A stretch of 52,455 bases of DNA, taken from positions 1 through 52,455 of the forward strand of contig NZ_JAGGQB010000023.1 in the NCBI RefSeq assembly GCF_018613535.1. Direction: 5' to 3'. Position 1 is the first letter of the stretch. Every line of letters starts with the position of its first letter. Below the pieces are notes generated by a model. It saw only the letters and a program-made list of their open reading frames with translations. It did no database searches and was not told the DNA's origin. This DNA comes from Bacillus sp. ISL-51. GTDB lineage: Bacteria > Bacillota > Bacilli > Bacillales > Bacillaceae. Shown here piece after piece: positions 9,644-18,733 of this stretch. A program made the position numbers and the translations under genes.

Positions 9644-10394
9644 GCTGAACCCCGCCTAACACGCCTTGCGTTTTCATAATATCCTCGAAAAAGTCCCGCC
9701 TGTCCTGTCCGCCTTTATTCAGCTGCGTATAAATGCGGCCGTCCTTAATGAAAATCACCCGTCCGGAATAGCTGGCAGCAACCGGATCGTGCGTCACCAT
9801 AACGATCGTGGCATTCCGTTTTTGATTAAGACGGCTGAGCTTATTTAACAAATCAGATGCTGCCTTGGAATCAAGCGCTCCGGTCGGTTCATCGGCGAAA
9901 ATAATGCTCGGCTCGTGGATAAAGGCTCTCGCGGCTGATGTCCGCTGCTTTTGTCCGCCTGAAATCTCACTTGGATACTTATCTTTCAATTCATAAATGC
10001 CAAGCTCCTCTGCCGCCTCTGCAAATTTTTGATTGGCATCTTTTTTAGACATTTTCGTAATGGATATCGGAAGCAGAATGTTTTCTTTCACTGTCAGCGT
10101 ATCTAATAGATTGTAATCCTGAAATATAAACCCGAGGTGCCGTTTTCTGAATTCGGCGAGCTGCTTTTCTTTCATTGCGGTGATCTCTGTCTGATTCAGT
10201 TTAATCGATCCCGCGCTCACTTTATCAATGGAGGAGAGCACATTAAGCAGGGTTGTTTTACCCGATCCTGACGGCCCCATAATGCTGACAAATTCTCCTT
10301 TACGAATCTGAAGATCGATTCCTTTTAACACCTCTTGTTTATTCAGCTTACTTCCGTAGCTTTTTTGAATGTTGCCGGCTTCTAAAATCATCAC
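9633..10394 (-). CDS. bceA: BceA, ATPase of the bacitracin-resistance ABC transporter
   Basis: This 253-residue ABC ATPase powers BceB. Walker A is [11 protein letters not shown], the signature is ISGGQKQR and Walker B is [12 protein letters not shown]. The C-terminal extension after the H-loop ([10 protein letters not shown]) ends in [10 protein letters not shown] as in B. subtilis BceA. The likely start is GTG at 10394, immediately before an ATG; AAGGAGA stands 8 nt upstream of the GTG, and the resulting length equals that of the B. subtilis protein. The frame is open further upstream but that region holds the promoter. Expression should be driven by BceR from the operator at 10479-10504. 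Confidence 0.95.
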   Translation of the reverse strand: MMILEAGNIQKSYGSKLNKQEVLKGIDLQIRKGEFVSIMGPSGSGKTTLLNVLSSIDKVSAGSIKLNQTEITAMKEKQLAEFRKRHLGFIFQDYNLLDTLTVKENILLPISITKMSKKDANQKFAEAAEELGIYELKDKYPSEISGGQKQRTSAARAFIHEPSIIFADEPTGALDSKAASDLLNKLSRLNQKRNATIVMVTHDPVAASYSGRVIFIKDGRIYTQLNKGGQDRRDFFEDIMKTQGVLGGVQHEH

Positions 10395-10425
10395 GTTACG
10401 ATTCTCCTTTAAATTAGATACTTTT

Positions 10426-10431
10426 ATTATA
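10426..10431 (-). promoter_or_regulatory. -10 box of the bceAB promoter
   Basis: TATAAT on the minus strand lies 32 nt before the bceA GTG. The hexamer at 17 bp upstream (ACGAAA-like) is a poor -35, as expected for an activator-dependent promoter; the BceR operator centre is about 63 bp upstream. Confidence 0.7.
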
Positions 10432-10478
10432 AAAGCAGGACACGTTTTTTTCGTTTGATTGAGCGAACAAAAAAGAAA

Positions 10479-10504
10479 AGCATGTGACACTTTTGTCACA
10501 TGCT
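10479..10504. promoter_or_regulatory. BceR operator, overlapping the bceS stop codon
   Basis: A perfect 11-bp inverted repeat, AGCATGTGACA and TGTCACATGCT, is separated by 4 nt. The TGTGAC/GTCACA core matches the BceR-type binding site known from B. subtilis (recalled consensus). It includes the TGA of bceS (10496-10498). On the minus strand it is followed by TTTTCTTTTTTG, so the same bases could also fold into a weak terminator for bceRS. Confidence 0.85.
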
Positions 10505-11500
10505 GATCATTTTGACGGCATCGTTCCTCTTCGGAAAAGCCAAAGTGAAAACCGTGCCGCTTTCCGGCTCTGAGCGAACGCTGATGCGGATCAAGAGCGG
10601 AGCCGCAGCTTTTTCAGCCAAATACAGCCCCATGCCTGTTGACGCATGATCGTGCCGCTTTCCCGTCGACGTAAACCCTTTTTCAAAAATACGGGTGATA
10701 TCCTGCGGAGCGATCCCGATGCCGCGGTCTTTGATCTCCATGTACACCTGCCCGTTTTTTTCATAACTTTTCACAGTAATGTCATCTGCTTCACTGTATT
10801 TGACCGCATTGCTTAAAAGCTGTCTGATGATAAAAGAAAGCCATTTTGCATCACTGAGAACCTCTTCCGCCTCAAGCTGAATGTCAAAGCCGATGCCTTT
10901 TTGAATGCACCAGGATTGTAAGGCTTTAATCTCCTTAAAAAGCAGCGGTTGAAGCTGAATGCTTTGAAACGATAAATCATTTTCTATAAAGGAAATACGC
11001 TTCTGATGCAGCTGCTGGTCTAGGAGAAGGTGAATCCGCAGCCATTCATACATTAAAGGAGCCTTTAACGGCTGTTCATCAAGGCGCTCGATCATAAGGT
11101 GCATCGCCGTTAATGGTGTTTTGACTTCATGAATCCAAGACATCAGCTCGTCCTTTTCGCGTTCCAGCTCTGACCGCAGTGCAAGCGAGCTTTCTCTTAA
11201 TTGCCGCGTCTGGCCTTCAATGCTTTCCTCGATGACCGACTCAAACGGGCTGTCCGGCTCTTTAAGATAAGACACGTCAAGATTGGTCTCCCACTCTTTT
11301 AAGCTTTTATAAAACGCGGTCTCTTTGCGGAAGCGAAACACGAGAAAAACGAGAAATGCGAGAAGTGATAAATAGATAAAATACAAAACCGAAAAAAACG
11401 GAATTGACGGATCAATATATGCAACAAACAGAATGACGAGCTGCTGAATGAAAAACATCATAATCCAGCTTTTTCTCTCCAAAAGAAATGTCTTAATCAT
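10496..11500 (-). CDS. bceS: BceS, intramembrane-sensing histidine kinase
   Basis: This 334-residue kinase has two N-terminal membrane helices (about 13-30 and 38-56) with almost no extracellular loop, the hallmark of kinases that sense through a partner transporter. The H-box is [14 protein letters not shown], with the phosphorylated His next to Glu. The N-box is LSNAVKYS, and the G-boxes are GIGIAPQD and [11 protein letters not shown]. The ATG at 11500 gives the same length as B. subtilis BceS and lies 8 nt inside the end of bceR; AGGAAG precedes it. BceS phosphorylates BceR when BceAB is working against bacitracin and related peptides. Confidence 0.95.
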   Translation of the reverse strand: MIKTFLLERKSWIMMFFIQQLVILFVAYIDPSIPFFSVLYFIYLSLLAFLVFLVFRFRKETAFYKSLKEWETNLDVSYLKEPDSPFESVIEESIEGQTRQLRESSLALRSELEREKDELMSWIHEVKTPLTAMHLMIERLDEQPLKAPLMYEWLRIHLLLDQQLHQKRISFIENDLSFQSIQLQPLLFKEIKALQSWCIQKGIGFDIQLEAEEVLSDAKWLSFIIRQLLSNAVKYSEADDITVKSYEKNGQVYMEIKDRGIGIAPQDITRIFEKGFTSTGKRHDHASTGMGLYLAEKAAAPLLIRISVRSEPESGTVFTLAFPKRNDAVKMISM

Positions 11501-12188
11501 AGCGCCCGTCATCTTCCTTTGCGATGTAGCCTTGGCCGACTTTTGTTTCAATCATTTTCCCGATGCCTAACTGATCAAGCTTTTTCCGCAGGCGGTTGAC
11601 GTTGACCGTTAACGTATTGTCGCTGACGAAGCGTTCATCATTCCATAAGCTTCTGATCAGATCTTCACGGCTGACGATTTTATTTTTTTGTTCCGCTAAC
11701 AGCTTTAAAATCAGCATTTCATTTTTAGTCAGCTCAACTGAACCGTTTTCATGGCTGACGATATTTGTTTCAGCATCAATTGCAGCCCCGCACCATCTTT
11801 TGATGAGCGCCGGTTCTGCATTGTATTGATACACCCGCCGGAACACGGCTTGTATTTTAGCAATCAAGACGTCAAAATGAAAAGGCTTCTGAATAAAATC
11901 ATCCGCTCCGAGCTGCATTGACATCACCATATCTGCGGGATGATCACGCGAAGATAAAAAAAGAATCGGCACGTTCGATTGAGAGCGGATCATTCTGCAC
12001 CAATGAAAGCCGTCAAATTTCGGCAGCTGCACATCAATAATTACAAGATCAGGTTTGATCTCCGAAAACTCCCGGATGACCCGGCTGAAATCATTTATAC
12101 CGTGAACGGCAAATGACCATCCCGTTAAACGCTCTTTTATTTCGTGAAACAAAGTTTTATCATCTTCTATTAACAAAATGTTAAACAT
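11493..12188 (-). CDS. bceR: BceR, OmpR-type response regulator
   Basis: This 231-residue regulator has a receiver domain (residues 1-115) and an OmpR-type winged-helix DNA-binding domain. The acidic pocket is ED at residues 8-9, the phosphoacceptor is Asp52 (VIIDVQLP) and the conserved lysine is in FIQKPF. The C-terminal part (TLTVNVNRLRKKL) is the recognition helix region. It should bind the inverted repeat at 10479-10504 and activate bceAB. The ATG follows AAAAGGGCGG. It is first in the bceRS unit and overlaps bceS by 8 nt. Confidence 0.95.
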   Translation of the reverse strand: MFNILLIEDDKTLFHEIKERLTGWSFAVHGINDFSRVIREFSEIKPDLVIIDVQLPKFDGFHWCRMIRSQSNVPILFLSSRDHPADMVMSMQLGADDFIQKPFHFDVLIAKIQAVFRRVYQYNAEPALIKRWCGAAIDAETNIVSHENGSVELTKNEMLILKLLAEQKNKIVSREDLIRSLWNDERFVSDNTLTVNVNRLRKKLDQLGIGKMIETKVGQGYIAKEDDGRYD

Positions 12189-12219
12189 TGTATCCGCCCT
12201 TTTCTGATAGATAGAGGAA

Positions 12220-12249
12220 AAACCGGCTGATGTCCAGCCGGCTTTTTTC
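12220..12249 (-). terminator. Terminator of the ytr operon
   Basis: On the minus strand GCCGGCTGGACATCAGCCGG is followed by TTTTTCCTC, just after the ytrF stop. It separates ytr from bceRS. Confidence 0.85.
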
Positions 12250-12251
12250 CT

Positions 12252-13565
12252 TTAAAGCTCTCTTCTTAACGCGGTTAAGACATTTGTTTTTGTCGCTTTC
12301 CGGGCCGGATTCATACCGGAGAGGACCGCAACTCCCGCACAAATGACAACTGCGATCACAACGAGGCTGAGCGGGATATAAGAGAAGGTATAATGAAGAT
12401 CTTCAGCTCCGGTCTTTCCCCCCACCGCTTTCAAAATAACCGGCACAGCCAGATTGACGGCAAAACTCACTCCGTAAGAAATAATAATGCCGATCACAGA
12501 CCCTAAAATCCCGATATACGCGCTTTCCATCAAAAACATTCTGCGGATAATGGTCGGGCTTGCGCCGATTGCTTTCATAATCCCGATTTCCTGCGTTCTT
12601 TCTGTAACGGCCATTGTCATCGTGTTGAAAATCCCGATCGCAGAAATAATCACGGCAATGCATCCGACAAAGATCAAGCCGATTTTAAAGACAAGGAAAA
12701 ATGTGTTGACGCCTTGAAGCTCGGTTGTGACTGACATGACTTGATAACCGTCATCACTCAGGTCATTCGTTAATTGGTCAACATTATCAAATTTGTCAGC
12801 ATAGACTTTTGTGCTTTTTTGAACATTTCCGCCTTTAAAATCTAAGAATTTCGAAAAATCCTTTTTGAATTGATCACTGATAAAAATATTTGTGTCTTCC
12901 ATCCAATCTTGAGACGGTTTTTTTGTAATCCCGACAATTTTAAAGTCGTACGTTTTTGTTTCCTCCGCATCTCCTGTATCTTTGTTCGTTTTAGAGATGC
13001 TCAGCTGTATGGTTTTATTCAGCAAATCCTTCGTATAGCCTTTTGGCTTTTTCACATCTGACGCGTCATCTTGATGATCCTGTAATTCTTTGTTGTAGGC
13101 ATCCGCCTCTTTTTTCGTCCATAAGTTCTTCGCGAAATCATAGCCGACCACAATTTCATTTTCTGATTTGGCTACACTTCCCTGATCAAGCTCCATGTTG
13201 GCTTTTACTTCGTCTTTCATATTCGTTAACACAATCGTTGAATCTTCGTTTGTCCTGCTATCCAAGGACGCTTTATTCGGTTCATTCACTTGGGTTCTTT
13301 CAACGACAGACTTGACATGCTGATATTTTTCTAAGTCTGATTTTTTTATCGGTTTGCCGTTCTCTTGGCCGAGCACGCTGATTTCGGTTACGATCTGCTG
13401 GCTCATGGTGATATCTGTAATCGTTTTTTGTATTCCGAATCCCACCGAGGACAGCACAACCAAAAATGCGCACGCCATCGTCGTAGCAAGCACCGTCATG
13501 AAAACACGCAGACGGTTTTTCTTCATATTTCTTCTGATAAAGTGAACCTGATCCTTAAATCTCAA
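12252..13565 (-). CDS. ytrF: YtrF, MacB/FtsX-type ABC permease
   Basis: This 437-residue protein has one N-terminal membrane helix (about 21-42), a large extracellular MacB-type domain (about 50-290, very rich in Lys, Asp and Asn) and three C-terminal helices of the FtsX family (GIMKAIGASPTIIRRMFLMES is the conserved cytoplasmic loop). MacB-like proteins couple ATP use to work outside the membrane rather than carrying a solute. The start is TTG at 13565 with GGGGGC 8 nt before it; it overlaps ytrE by 11 nt. Together with YtrE it forms one of two ABC modules in this operon, which in B. subtilis is induced by lipid II-binding antibiotics. Confidence 0.93.
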   Translation of the reverse strand: MRFKDQVHFIRRNMKKNRLRVFMTVLATTMACAFLVVLSSVGFGIQKTITDITMSQQIVTEISVLGQENGKPIKKSDLEKYQHVKSVVERTQVNEPNKASLDSRTNEDSTIVLTNMKDEVKANMELDQGSVAKSENEIVVGYDFAKNLWTKKEADAYNKELQDHQDDASDVKKPKGYTKDLLNKTIQLSISKTNKDTGDAEETKTYDFKIVGITKKPSQDWMEDTNIFISDQFKKDFSKFLDFKGGNVQKSTKVYADKFDNVDQLTNDLSDDGYQVMSVTTELQGVNTFFLVFKIGLIFVGCIAVIISAIGIFNTMTMAVTERTQEIGIMKAIGASPTIIRRMFLMESAYIGILGSVIGIIISYGVSFAVNLAVPVILKAVGGKTGAEDLHYTFSYIPLSLVVIAVVICAGVAVLSGMNPARKATKTNVLTALRREL

Positions 13566-14250
13566 CAGTAACGCCCCCTTTTAATACACCGTCATGCAGC
13601 AGGAATTTTGAATGCGCGATCGAAGCGACTTCATCGTCATGCGTGATGATGACAAATGTAATCCCGCGCTCCCGGTTCAGCTGCTGAATTAACGCAAGCA
13701 CTTCGAGCTCCGTTTCTGAATCTAAGCTTCCCGTCGGTTCGTCGGCTAAAATAATCGACGGATTTAAAATCAGCGCCCTCGCAATACTGACACGCTGCTG
13801 CTGGCCGCCTGACAGCTCGTTCGGATAATGATTGGCATGATTCTCAAGCCCGACCCGTTTCAGCATATCCGCGACTTTCTGTTTGCGCTCGGACGGCTTA
13901 ACGCCCTTCAGCGCAAGCGGCATTTCAATATTTTCATAGGTTGTTAAACTCGGAATGAGCTGAAAGCTTTGAAAAATAAATCCGAAATGGCCGAGGCGGA
14001 ACTGCGCCCATTCTTTTTCACTGAAATCTGTCACATCAGTGCCGTCAATAACGATTCGGCCTTTCGTCGGTGATATGTAGCCGGAAATCAAATTCAAAAG
14101 CGTCGACTTTCCGGACCCGCTCCGCCCGACAATGCAGGCGATTTCCCCCTTCTCAACAGTCAAAGAAACATCCTTTAACACCGGAACCTCATTTTCTCGT
14201 CCTTTTCTGCCGATTTTAAATGAATGATCGATATGCTGTACATCTATCAT
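13555..14250 (-). CDS. ytrE: YtrE, MacB-type ABC ATPase
   Basis: This is a 231-residue ATPase: Walker A GRSGSGKSTLL, signature LSGGQQQR, Walker B IILADEPTGSLD, H-loop ITHD. It resembles LolD/MacB/BceA-type ATPases and pairs with YtrF, whose gene overlaps its 3' end. The ATG follows GAGGAGTGG. The spacing from the upstream permease gene is only 14 nt, so it is co-transcribed. Confidence 0.95.
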   Translation of the reverse strand: MIDVQHIDHSFKIGRKGRENEVPVLKDVSLTVEKGEIACIVGRSGSGKSTLLNLISGYISPTKGRIVIDGTDVTDFSEKEWAQFRLGHFGFIFQSFQLIPSLTTYENIEMPLALKGVKPSERKQKVADMLKRVGLENHANHYPNELSGGQQQRVSIARALILNPSIILADEPTGSLDSETELEVLALIQQLNRERGITFVIITHDDEVASIAHSKFLLHDGVLKGGVTVEI

Positions 14251-14264
14251 TTACACCACTCCTC

Positions 14265-15245
14265 TTATATAAGCTTTGTTTTTTTATAGATGAAGAAATA
14301 ACTGATCAAAAAGCCTATGACTCCGCCGATGAGCATACCGAATATGTAACCGGTATATGAACCGTTATAAGCATATCCGCATACACCCGCACTTCCCAAC
14401 ATACTGATCACCATGACGAGCACTTGAATGATGCGTTCTGTATGTTTGCTCAAGATAAGATGTCCGCTTCGTTCACTCGGCATTTTCAGGAAATTCACAT
14501 AGCCGAAAAGATAGAAACAAAATCCCATTAATGCGGATGTAATCAATGCATGTTTCATGTAATAAATCCATGATGTATGAATGTAAGCGGCAGGCATTAA
14601 ATAAATCAGAAACCCGCTCCAAGGGTAATCAATATCCTGCACAGCCTGCTTGCCAAAAAGGAACTCAGCGTTTAACAGGTAAATGGTCAAGACCACGATT
14701 GGAAAGACGGAGACCATGAACGCTGTGATTAGCTGTGCTGCCAAATTGCCCGTTATCGTGCCGGCAGCTGTCACTAATGCATAAATCATCAAGCTGATGA
14801 CCAGCATCCCTGCGCTGAAAGAGTGAAAATCATGTACTGCGTCAGGTTTAAGCATAAGAAACAATATGTCAGATAACCCGTAAGAGACAAGCTGTGAGCC
14901 GGCTAACACGGCTGCCCCCAAGAAAAACTTAGTATGAAATATCCGGCTTCTCGAATACGGAAGACTCAATGTAAACATTTTTTCAGCCCGGCCTGCTCTT
15001 GTCAGAAAAAGCCCCATAATAACCGGGGGAATGAAATGCAGCCCAATCAAATTCCGATTGCTGTAATCAATGCTGAATGTACAAACTGAACCTGGATATT
15101 GATGAAATGCACTCACACAATCCTTATAGTGAAAATACTCATTTATAATTGCCAAAGGACCTAAGATAGATAAGAACCCCGCTGTAAGAAGCAGCAGCGT
15201 CTGTCGCTGCTTCCATTCTTTATATAGTAAACCGCTAATCGGCAC
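14265..15245 (-). CDS. ytrD: YtrD, ABC-2-like permease
   Basis: This is a 326-residue polytopic membrane protein with about nine hydrophobic segments. The N-terminus is LLYKEWKQRQ, a cytoplasmic motif shared by the next two genes. The first extracytoplasmic loop holds two cysteines (YKDC ... SVCTF), and the loop after helix 2 reads SLPYSRSRIFHTKFFLG. It is the most diverged of three paralogues: the conserved GLERTKGTMD of the other two is TRAGRAEKMF here. The start is GTG at 15245, with GGGGGGAAGG 4 nt before it. The order matches ytrD of B. subtilis. Confidence 0.85.
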   Translation of the reverse strand: MPISGLLYKEWKQRQTLLLLTAGFLSILGPLAIINEYFHYKDCVSAFHQYPGSVCTFSIDYSNRNLIGLHFIPPVIMGLFLTRAGRAEKMFTLSLPYSRSRIFHTKFFLGAAVLAGSQLVSYGLSDILFLMLKPDAVHDFHSFSAGMLVISLMIYALVTAAGTITGNLAAQLITAFMVSVFPIVVLTIYLLNAEFLFGKQAVQDIDYPWSGFLIYLMPAAYIHTSWIYYMKHALITSALMGFCFYLFGYVNFLKMPSERSGHLILSKHTERIIQVLVMVISMLGSAGVCGYAYNGSYTGYIFGMLIGGVIGFLISYFFIYKKTKLI

Positions 15246-15282
15246 CTTGCCTTCCCCCCAGACTTCTCATTTTCAAACAGAT

Positions 15283-16269
15283 CTACATATGCTTTGACCG
15301 TCTGTAAATCGTAAAATAACTGATGAAAAACCCGATAACCGCACCGATGATAACGCCGGCTAAATACCCGAACATCGTGTTTGTGACCCCACATCCGAAA
15401 ACTCCAAAGCCCATAACCGCAAACGCGATCACCAAGATCTGGACCGGGCGGTCCAATTTTCTCCATAGAAAGAATCTGCCGTTCCGTTCATTCGGATGTT
15501 TCAGAAAGCTGACGTAACCGATCAGATAAAAAACGAAGCTCATCACTGCCGGAATGAATAAGATTAGATGTCTCTCTCTGATCCAGTCGTTAAACACATA
15601 TCCAATTGGGGTTACAAATATAAAAAGACGAGAATTGGTATAGCTGCTGATGAAAGAAAATTGATTTCCCAAACTAAAATCGAAAACGACCTCCAAATTC
15701 GCGGCCGGCAGACCGATGAGTAAAAAGGGCAGAACCGTTACGGTAAACGCCGTCAACAGCTGAGCGAATATGTGTCCCGTTAATGCTCCTGATGCCATTA
15801 ACAGAGCGTAGGCCATAAAACTGATGACAATCATTCCGATTGAAAAATGATTAAAATCGTACGTATGGCTCGGTTTCAGCAGAGAAATCAGCAATGACGC
15901 CGCTCCATAGCCTATCGCCTGAGAAACAACAATGACTGCGCCGCCGAGCCAGAATTTAGTCTGGTAGATTTGGCTTCTGCTGTAAGGCATGCTTAACAGG
16001 GCGTCCATCGTTCCCTTTGTCCGTTCCAAGCCTAATAAGCAGACAGCAAAGACGACACCTGCAACCCAACTGAAGGAAAGAAGCGACCCATTCGTATAAC
16101 TCACGGTGAATTCACAATCTTGCAGAGCTTGATGATTCAAACATCCTTGATATGTTAAGTAGTTGTTATAAACCAATAAAGGGTTTGCCGCTATCAAAAA
16201 AATACCGCAACATAAAAACAGCCACTGATTTTTCTTCCATTCTGTGTACAATAGTCCCCGCGGTATCAT
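15283..16269 (-). CDS. YtrC-like ABC-2 permease, extra paralogue
   Basis: This 328-residue membrane protein is a close relative of its upstream neighbour. Shared blocks include LLYTEWKKNQ, GLERTKGTMDALLS, MPYSRSQIYQTKFWLGG and KLDRPVQI near the C-terminus, and the final glycine-rich helix followed by a basic tail (YRRSKHM). The first loop carries the cysteine pair (YQGCL ... QDCEF). The ATG follows AAAGGAGG. B. subtilis 168 has, as I recall, only two permeases here (ytrC, ytrD), so this looks like a tandem duplicate of ytrC. Confidence 0.8.
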   Translation of the reverse strand: MIPRGLLYTEWKKNQWLFLCCGIFLIAANPLLVYNNYLTYQGCLNHQALQDCEFTVSYTNGSLLSFSWVAGVVFAVCLLGLERTKGTMDALLSMPYSRSQIYQTKFWLGGAVIVVSQAIGYGAASLLISLLKPSHTYDFNHFSIGMIVISFMAYALLMASGALTGHIFAQLLTAFTVTVLPFLLIGLPAANLEVVFDFSLGNQFSFISSYTNSRLFIFVTPIGYVFNDWIRERHLILFIPAVMSFVFYLIGYVSFLKHPNERNGRFFLWRKLDRPVQILVIAFAVMGFGVFGCGVTNTMFGYLAGVIIGAVIGFFISYFTIYRRSKHM

Positions 16270-16284
16270 TCCTGTCCTCCTTTC

Positions 16285-17274
16285 TTACACATGTTTTGTT
16301 TTTTTATAAATCACAAAATAACTGACCAAAAAGCCGACCGCTCCACCGATCAACATTCCGACAACGTACCCAGTCATCGTCTGGCCCGTCGAGTATCCCG
16401 CCAAACCAAAACCGAGAATGCCGATGATAATCACGAAGATTTGAACAGGACGGTCAAGTTTTTTCCACAGGAAAAAGCGTCCGTTTCGTTCAAGCGGCTG
16501 TCTGACAAAACACATATATCCAATGACATAAAACAAAATGCTCATTGCTGCCGGAATGATTAAGATATAGTTACTCGCAGTGATCCAATCTGTATTAGCA
16601 TACATAATCGGATTAATATATTGAAAAGAACGATTTACATTTAAATAAGCATCCACAGACGGCAATAATTCATATATATTAATCCCTAAAACGACTTCCG
16701 CATTTGCCAGCGGCAAAGAAATGATCAAGTATGGCGCTACCGACACGGTAAACGCCGTTAACAGCTGCCCGAACGTATTCCCCGTTAAAGTACCCGCGCT
16801 TGCAACCAATGCGAAAGCCAAAACACTCACAACGATTTCGCCGACACTGAGATGGTGAAAATAGTATACACGCTCAGGCTTCAGCAAAATGATCAAAAGC
16901 TCGGCCAGCCCATAACCGACCGCTTGGAAACCGACAATGACCGCTCCGCCGAGCAAAAATTTAGTTTGAAACACCTGCCCGCGTGTATAAGGCAGACTCA
17001 GCAGTGAATCCATCGTTCCCTTTGTACGCTCCAATCCGAATAAACAGACCGCCAGCATAAGACCGGCAACCCAATTCATAATGAGCATTCCGTTATCAAA
17101 TGAATTCACATGAAAAACGCAATAATTTTCCCCCGGATCACTTAGACAGCCTTTATAGGTTAAATAAGTATTTAAAACCGAAAACGGATTAACTGCTGCT
17201 AAAAAGATACTGACCAAAATCAGTACGACCTGATTCTGTTTCCACTCACGATATAACAGTCCCCGGGCTACCAT
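16285..17274 (-). CDS. ytrC: YtrC, ABC-2-like permease
   Basis: This 329-residue membrane protein has about nine hydrophobic segments. Motifs are LLYREWKQNQ, the loop cysteines in YKGCL and NYCVF, GLERTKGTMDSLLS, LPYTRGQVFQTKF and KKLDRPVQI. The frame opens 21 codons earlier, but the ATG at 17274 has GGGGGGAACCGGAG just before it and overlaps the ytrB stop by 7 nt, which implies coupling with the ATPase. The likely partner is YtrB. The 10-nt gap to the next paralogue keeps them in one transcript. Confidence 0.88.
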   Translation of the reverse strand: MVARGLLYREWKQNQVVLILVSIFLAAVNPFSVLNTYLTYKGCLSDPGENYCVFHVNSFDNGMLIMNWVAGLMLAVCLFGLERTKGTMDSLLSLPYTRGQVFQTKFLLGGAVIVGFQAVGYGLAELLIILLKPERVYYFHHLSVGEIVVSVLAFALVASAGTLTGNTFGQLLTAFTVSVAPYLIISLPLANAEVVLGINIYELLPSVDAYLNVNRSFQYINPIMYANTDWITASNYILIIPAAMSILFYVIGYMCFVRQPLERNGRFFLWKKLDRPVQIFVIIIGILGFGLAGYSTGQTMTGYVVGMLIGGAVGFLVSYFVIYKKTKHV

Positions 17275-18146
17275 CTCCGGTTCCCCCCAAATTTCGCGAT
17301 GAAGACCTCCTCTAAATTCACAGGCAGCTCGTTCCACACTTTCGGATTCAGCTCTTTCAGAAATTTCTTTTTGTCCTCATCATTTTTCGGGATCAGCACT
17401 GTGTAAAACACACCCGCCGAATCGAGAATCGGTATATTTTGTTTTCTGATCTTCAAGTTGACATCCGTTTCAAACGCCATTTGAATCTTGATATATTCTT
17501 CTTTCATATCATCCAAGTCCATCACATTTGTCAGTTGATTCCCTTCCAAAAATCCGATCCGGTTGCACAGTCGTTCAATATCCTCTAAACGGTGTGAGGT
17601 AATCAGAATGCTTGTATCCCGCTCTGCCACCTCGTCCACCATGAGCTGAAGCACGTCATGGCGCATTACGGCGTCAATTCCGTCCGTCGGTTCGTCCAGC
17701 AGAATCAATGCGGGGCGGGAAGCGAAGGCAAGGACGAGCGCCAGCTGTTTCTTCAGTCCTGTTGACAGTTCGCGGTATTTCTTCGTTTCCGGAATGTCAT
17801 ACCTGTTCATCAGCTCATTGGCATAAGTCACATCAAAGCTTGGATAGATTCTGCTCAAGATGGCGACAAGCTGCTTATACGTATACTTGTCATAAAAAGG
17901 GTTTTCAACAGGCATGTAAATGATATTCTGCTTTACCTTCGGGTGACGTTTTATTTCTACATTATCAAATAAGACCGTACCTTTATCCGGCAGCAATATT
18001 TGCTGAATGAGCCGGAGCATCGTTGTTTTTCCTGATCCGTTTCTGCCGAGCAGCCCGAAGATTTCTCCCTTTCCAACGGTGAGTGAGATATCTTTGAGCA
18101 CTTCTTTTCCGTCAATCGTTTTTGAGAGATTGCGCAATTCAATCAT
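17268..18146 (-). CDS. ytrB: YtrB, ABC transporter ATPase
   Basis: This 292-residue ATPase has Walker A GRNGSGKTTML, a signature that reads LSTGLKKQ instead of LSGGQ, and Walker B ILLDEPTDGID. The degenerate signature is typical of the ABC-2 class that accompanies GntR-type YtrA regulators. The last 80 residues are a non-catalytic extension. The ATG follows GAAGGGA and overlaps ytrA by 8 nt. It probably energises the YtrC/YtrC'/YtrD permeases. Confidence 0.92.
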   Translation of the reverse strand: MIELRNLSKTIDGKEVLKDISLTVGKGEIFGLLGRNGSGKTTMLRLIQQILLPDKGTVLFDNVEIKRHPKVKQNIIYMPVENPFYDKYTYKQLVAILSRIYPSFDVTYANELMNRYDIPETKKYRELSTGLKKQLALVLAFASRPALILLDEPTDGIDAVMRHDVLQLMVDEVAERDTSILITSHRLEDIERLCNRIGFLEGNQLTNVMDLDDMKEEYIKIQMAFETDVNLKIRKQNIPILDSAGVFYTVLIPKNDEDKKKFLKELNPKVWNELPVNLEEVFIAKFGGNRRW

Positions 18147-18531
18147 GATCTTTCCCTTCTTTCACATCAGCGCTGATTTCCTTTATCCATTCCTGCAGCT
18201 TCTCCAGCTCAACTCCCGCGTAATGGGCATCGATGATGAGCTGTTTCAGTTGCTCTTTTATCATCGTCATCTTCCCTTCAACCAATGTCGTTTTTGCGTC
18301 CTCCGATATATACGTTCCTCTTCCTCTCAGCGTTTCAATCATTCCTTCGCGTTCAAGCTCCTTGTACGCTTTGCTGACAGTATTGGGATTAGCGATAATA
18401 ATCGTGGCCAATTCCCTGACAGAAGGAAGTTTATCTCCAGGCTTCATAATCCCTTTTAAACAAAGCTCTTTCATCTGCTGTATGATTTGTTCGTAAATCG
18501 GAGTTGAGCTTCTCGGGTCGATTTGAATCAT
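18139..18531 (-). CDS. ytrA: YtrA, GntR-family repressor
   Basis: This 130-residue regulator is of the short YtrA subfamily: a GntR winged helix (residues about 10-75; PSVRELATIIIANPNTVSKAY is the recognition region) followed by a small dimerisation helix pair rather than a ligand domain. It should repress its own operon by binding the GTGTA/TACAC dyad over the promoter at 18734-18771. In B. subtilis repression is relieved under lipid II-binding antibiotics. The ATG follows GAAGGGA. Confidence 0.94.
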   Translation of the reverse strand: MIQIDPRSSTPIYEQIIQQMKELCLKGIMKPGDKLPSVRELATIIIANPNTVSKAYKELEREGMIETLRGRGTYISEDAKTTLVEGKMTMIKEQLKQLIIDAHYAGVELEKLQEWIKEISADVKEGKDHD

Positions 18532-18570
18532 TTACTTCCCTTCTTTCTATACGAGCTGCTCTTTATAGAT

Positions 18571-18687
18571 TTAAATGTTTTGCCACTGGAACCCGATCAT
18601 GACAAGAATGATAAACAGACTGCTGGCCAGAACCGAAGCTGCAATTATGAGAGGCATATCTTGCTTTACAGGTCTTTTGGTCTTCAT
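18571..18687 (-). CDS. ytrG: YtrG-like small membrane peptide
   Basis: This 38-residue peptide begins MKTKRPVKQDM and has one hydrophobic helix (about residues 12-34, PLIIAASVLASSLFIILVMI) and a short outside tail ending FQWQNI. It is the first gene of the operon, with AAAGGAGAG 7 nt before the ATG. Position fits ytrG of B. subtilis (recalled as slightly longer). A basic N-terminus plus a single helix suggests a small accessory or regulatory subunit of the transporter; that is inference. Confidence 0.75.
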   Translation of the reverse strand: MKTKRPVKQDMPLIIAASVLASSLFIILVMIGFQWQNI

Positions 18688-18733
18688 GAAAGCTCTCCTT
18701 TCTTCTGTTCGGGATTAATATGTAAATTCAGTA

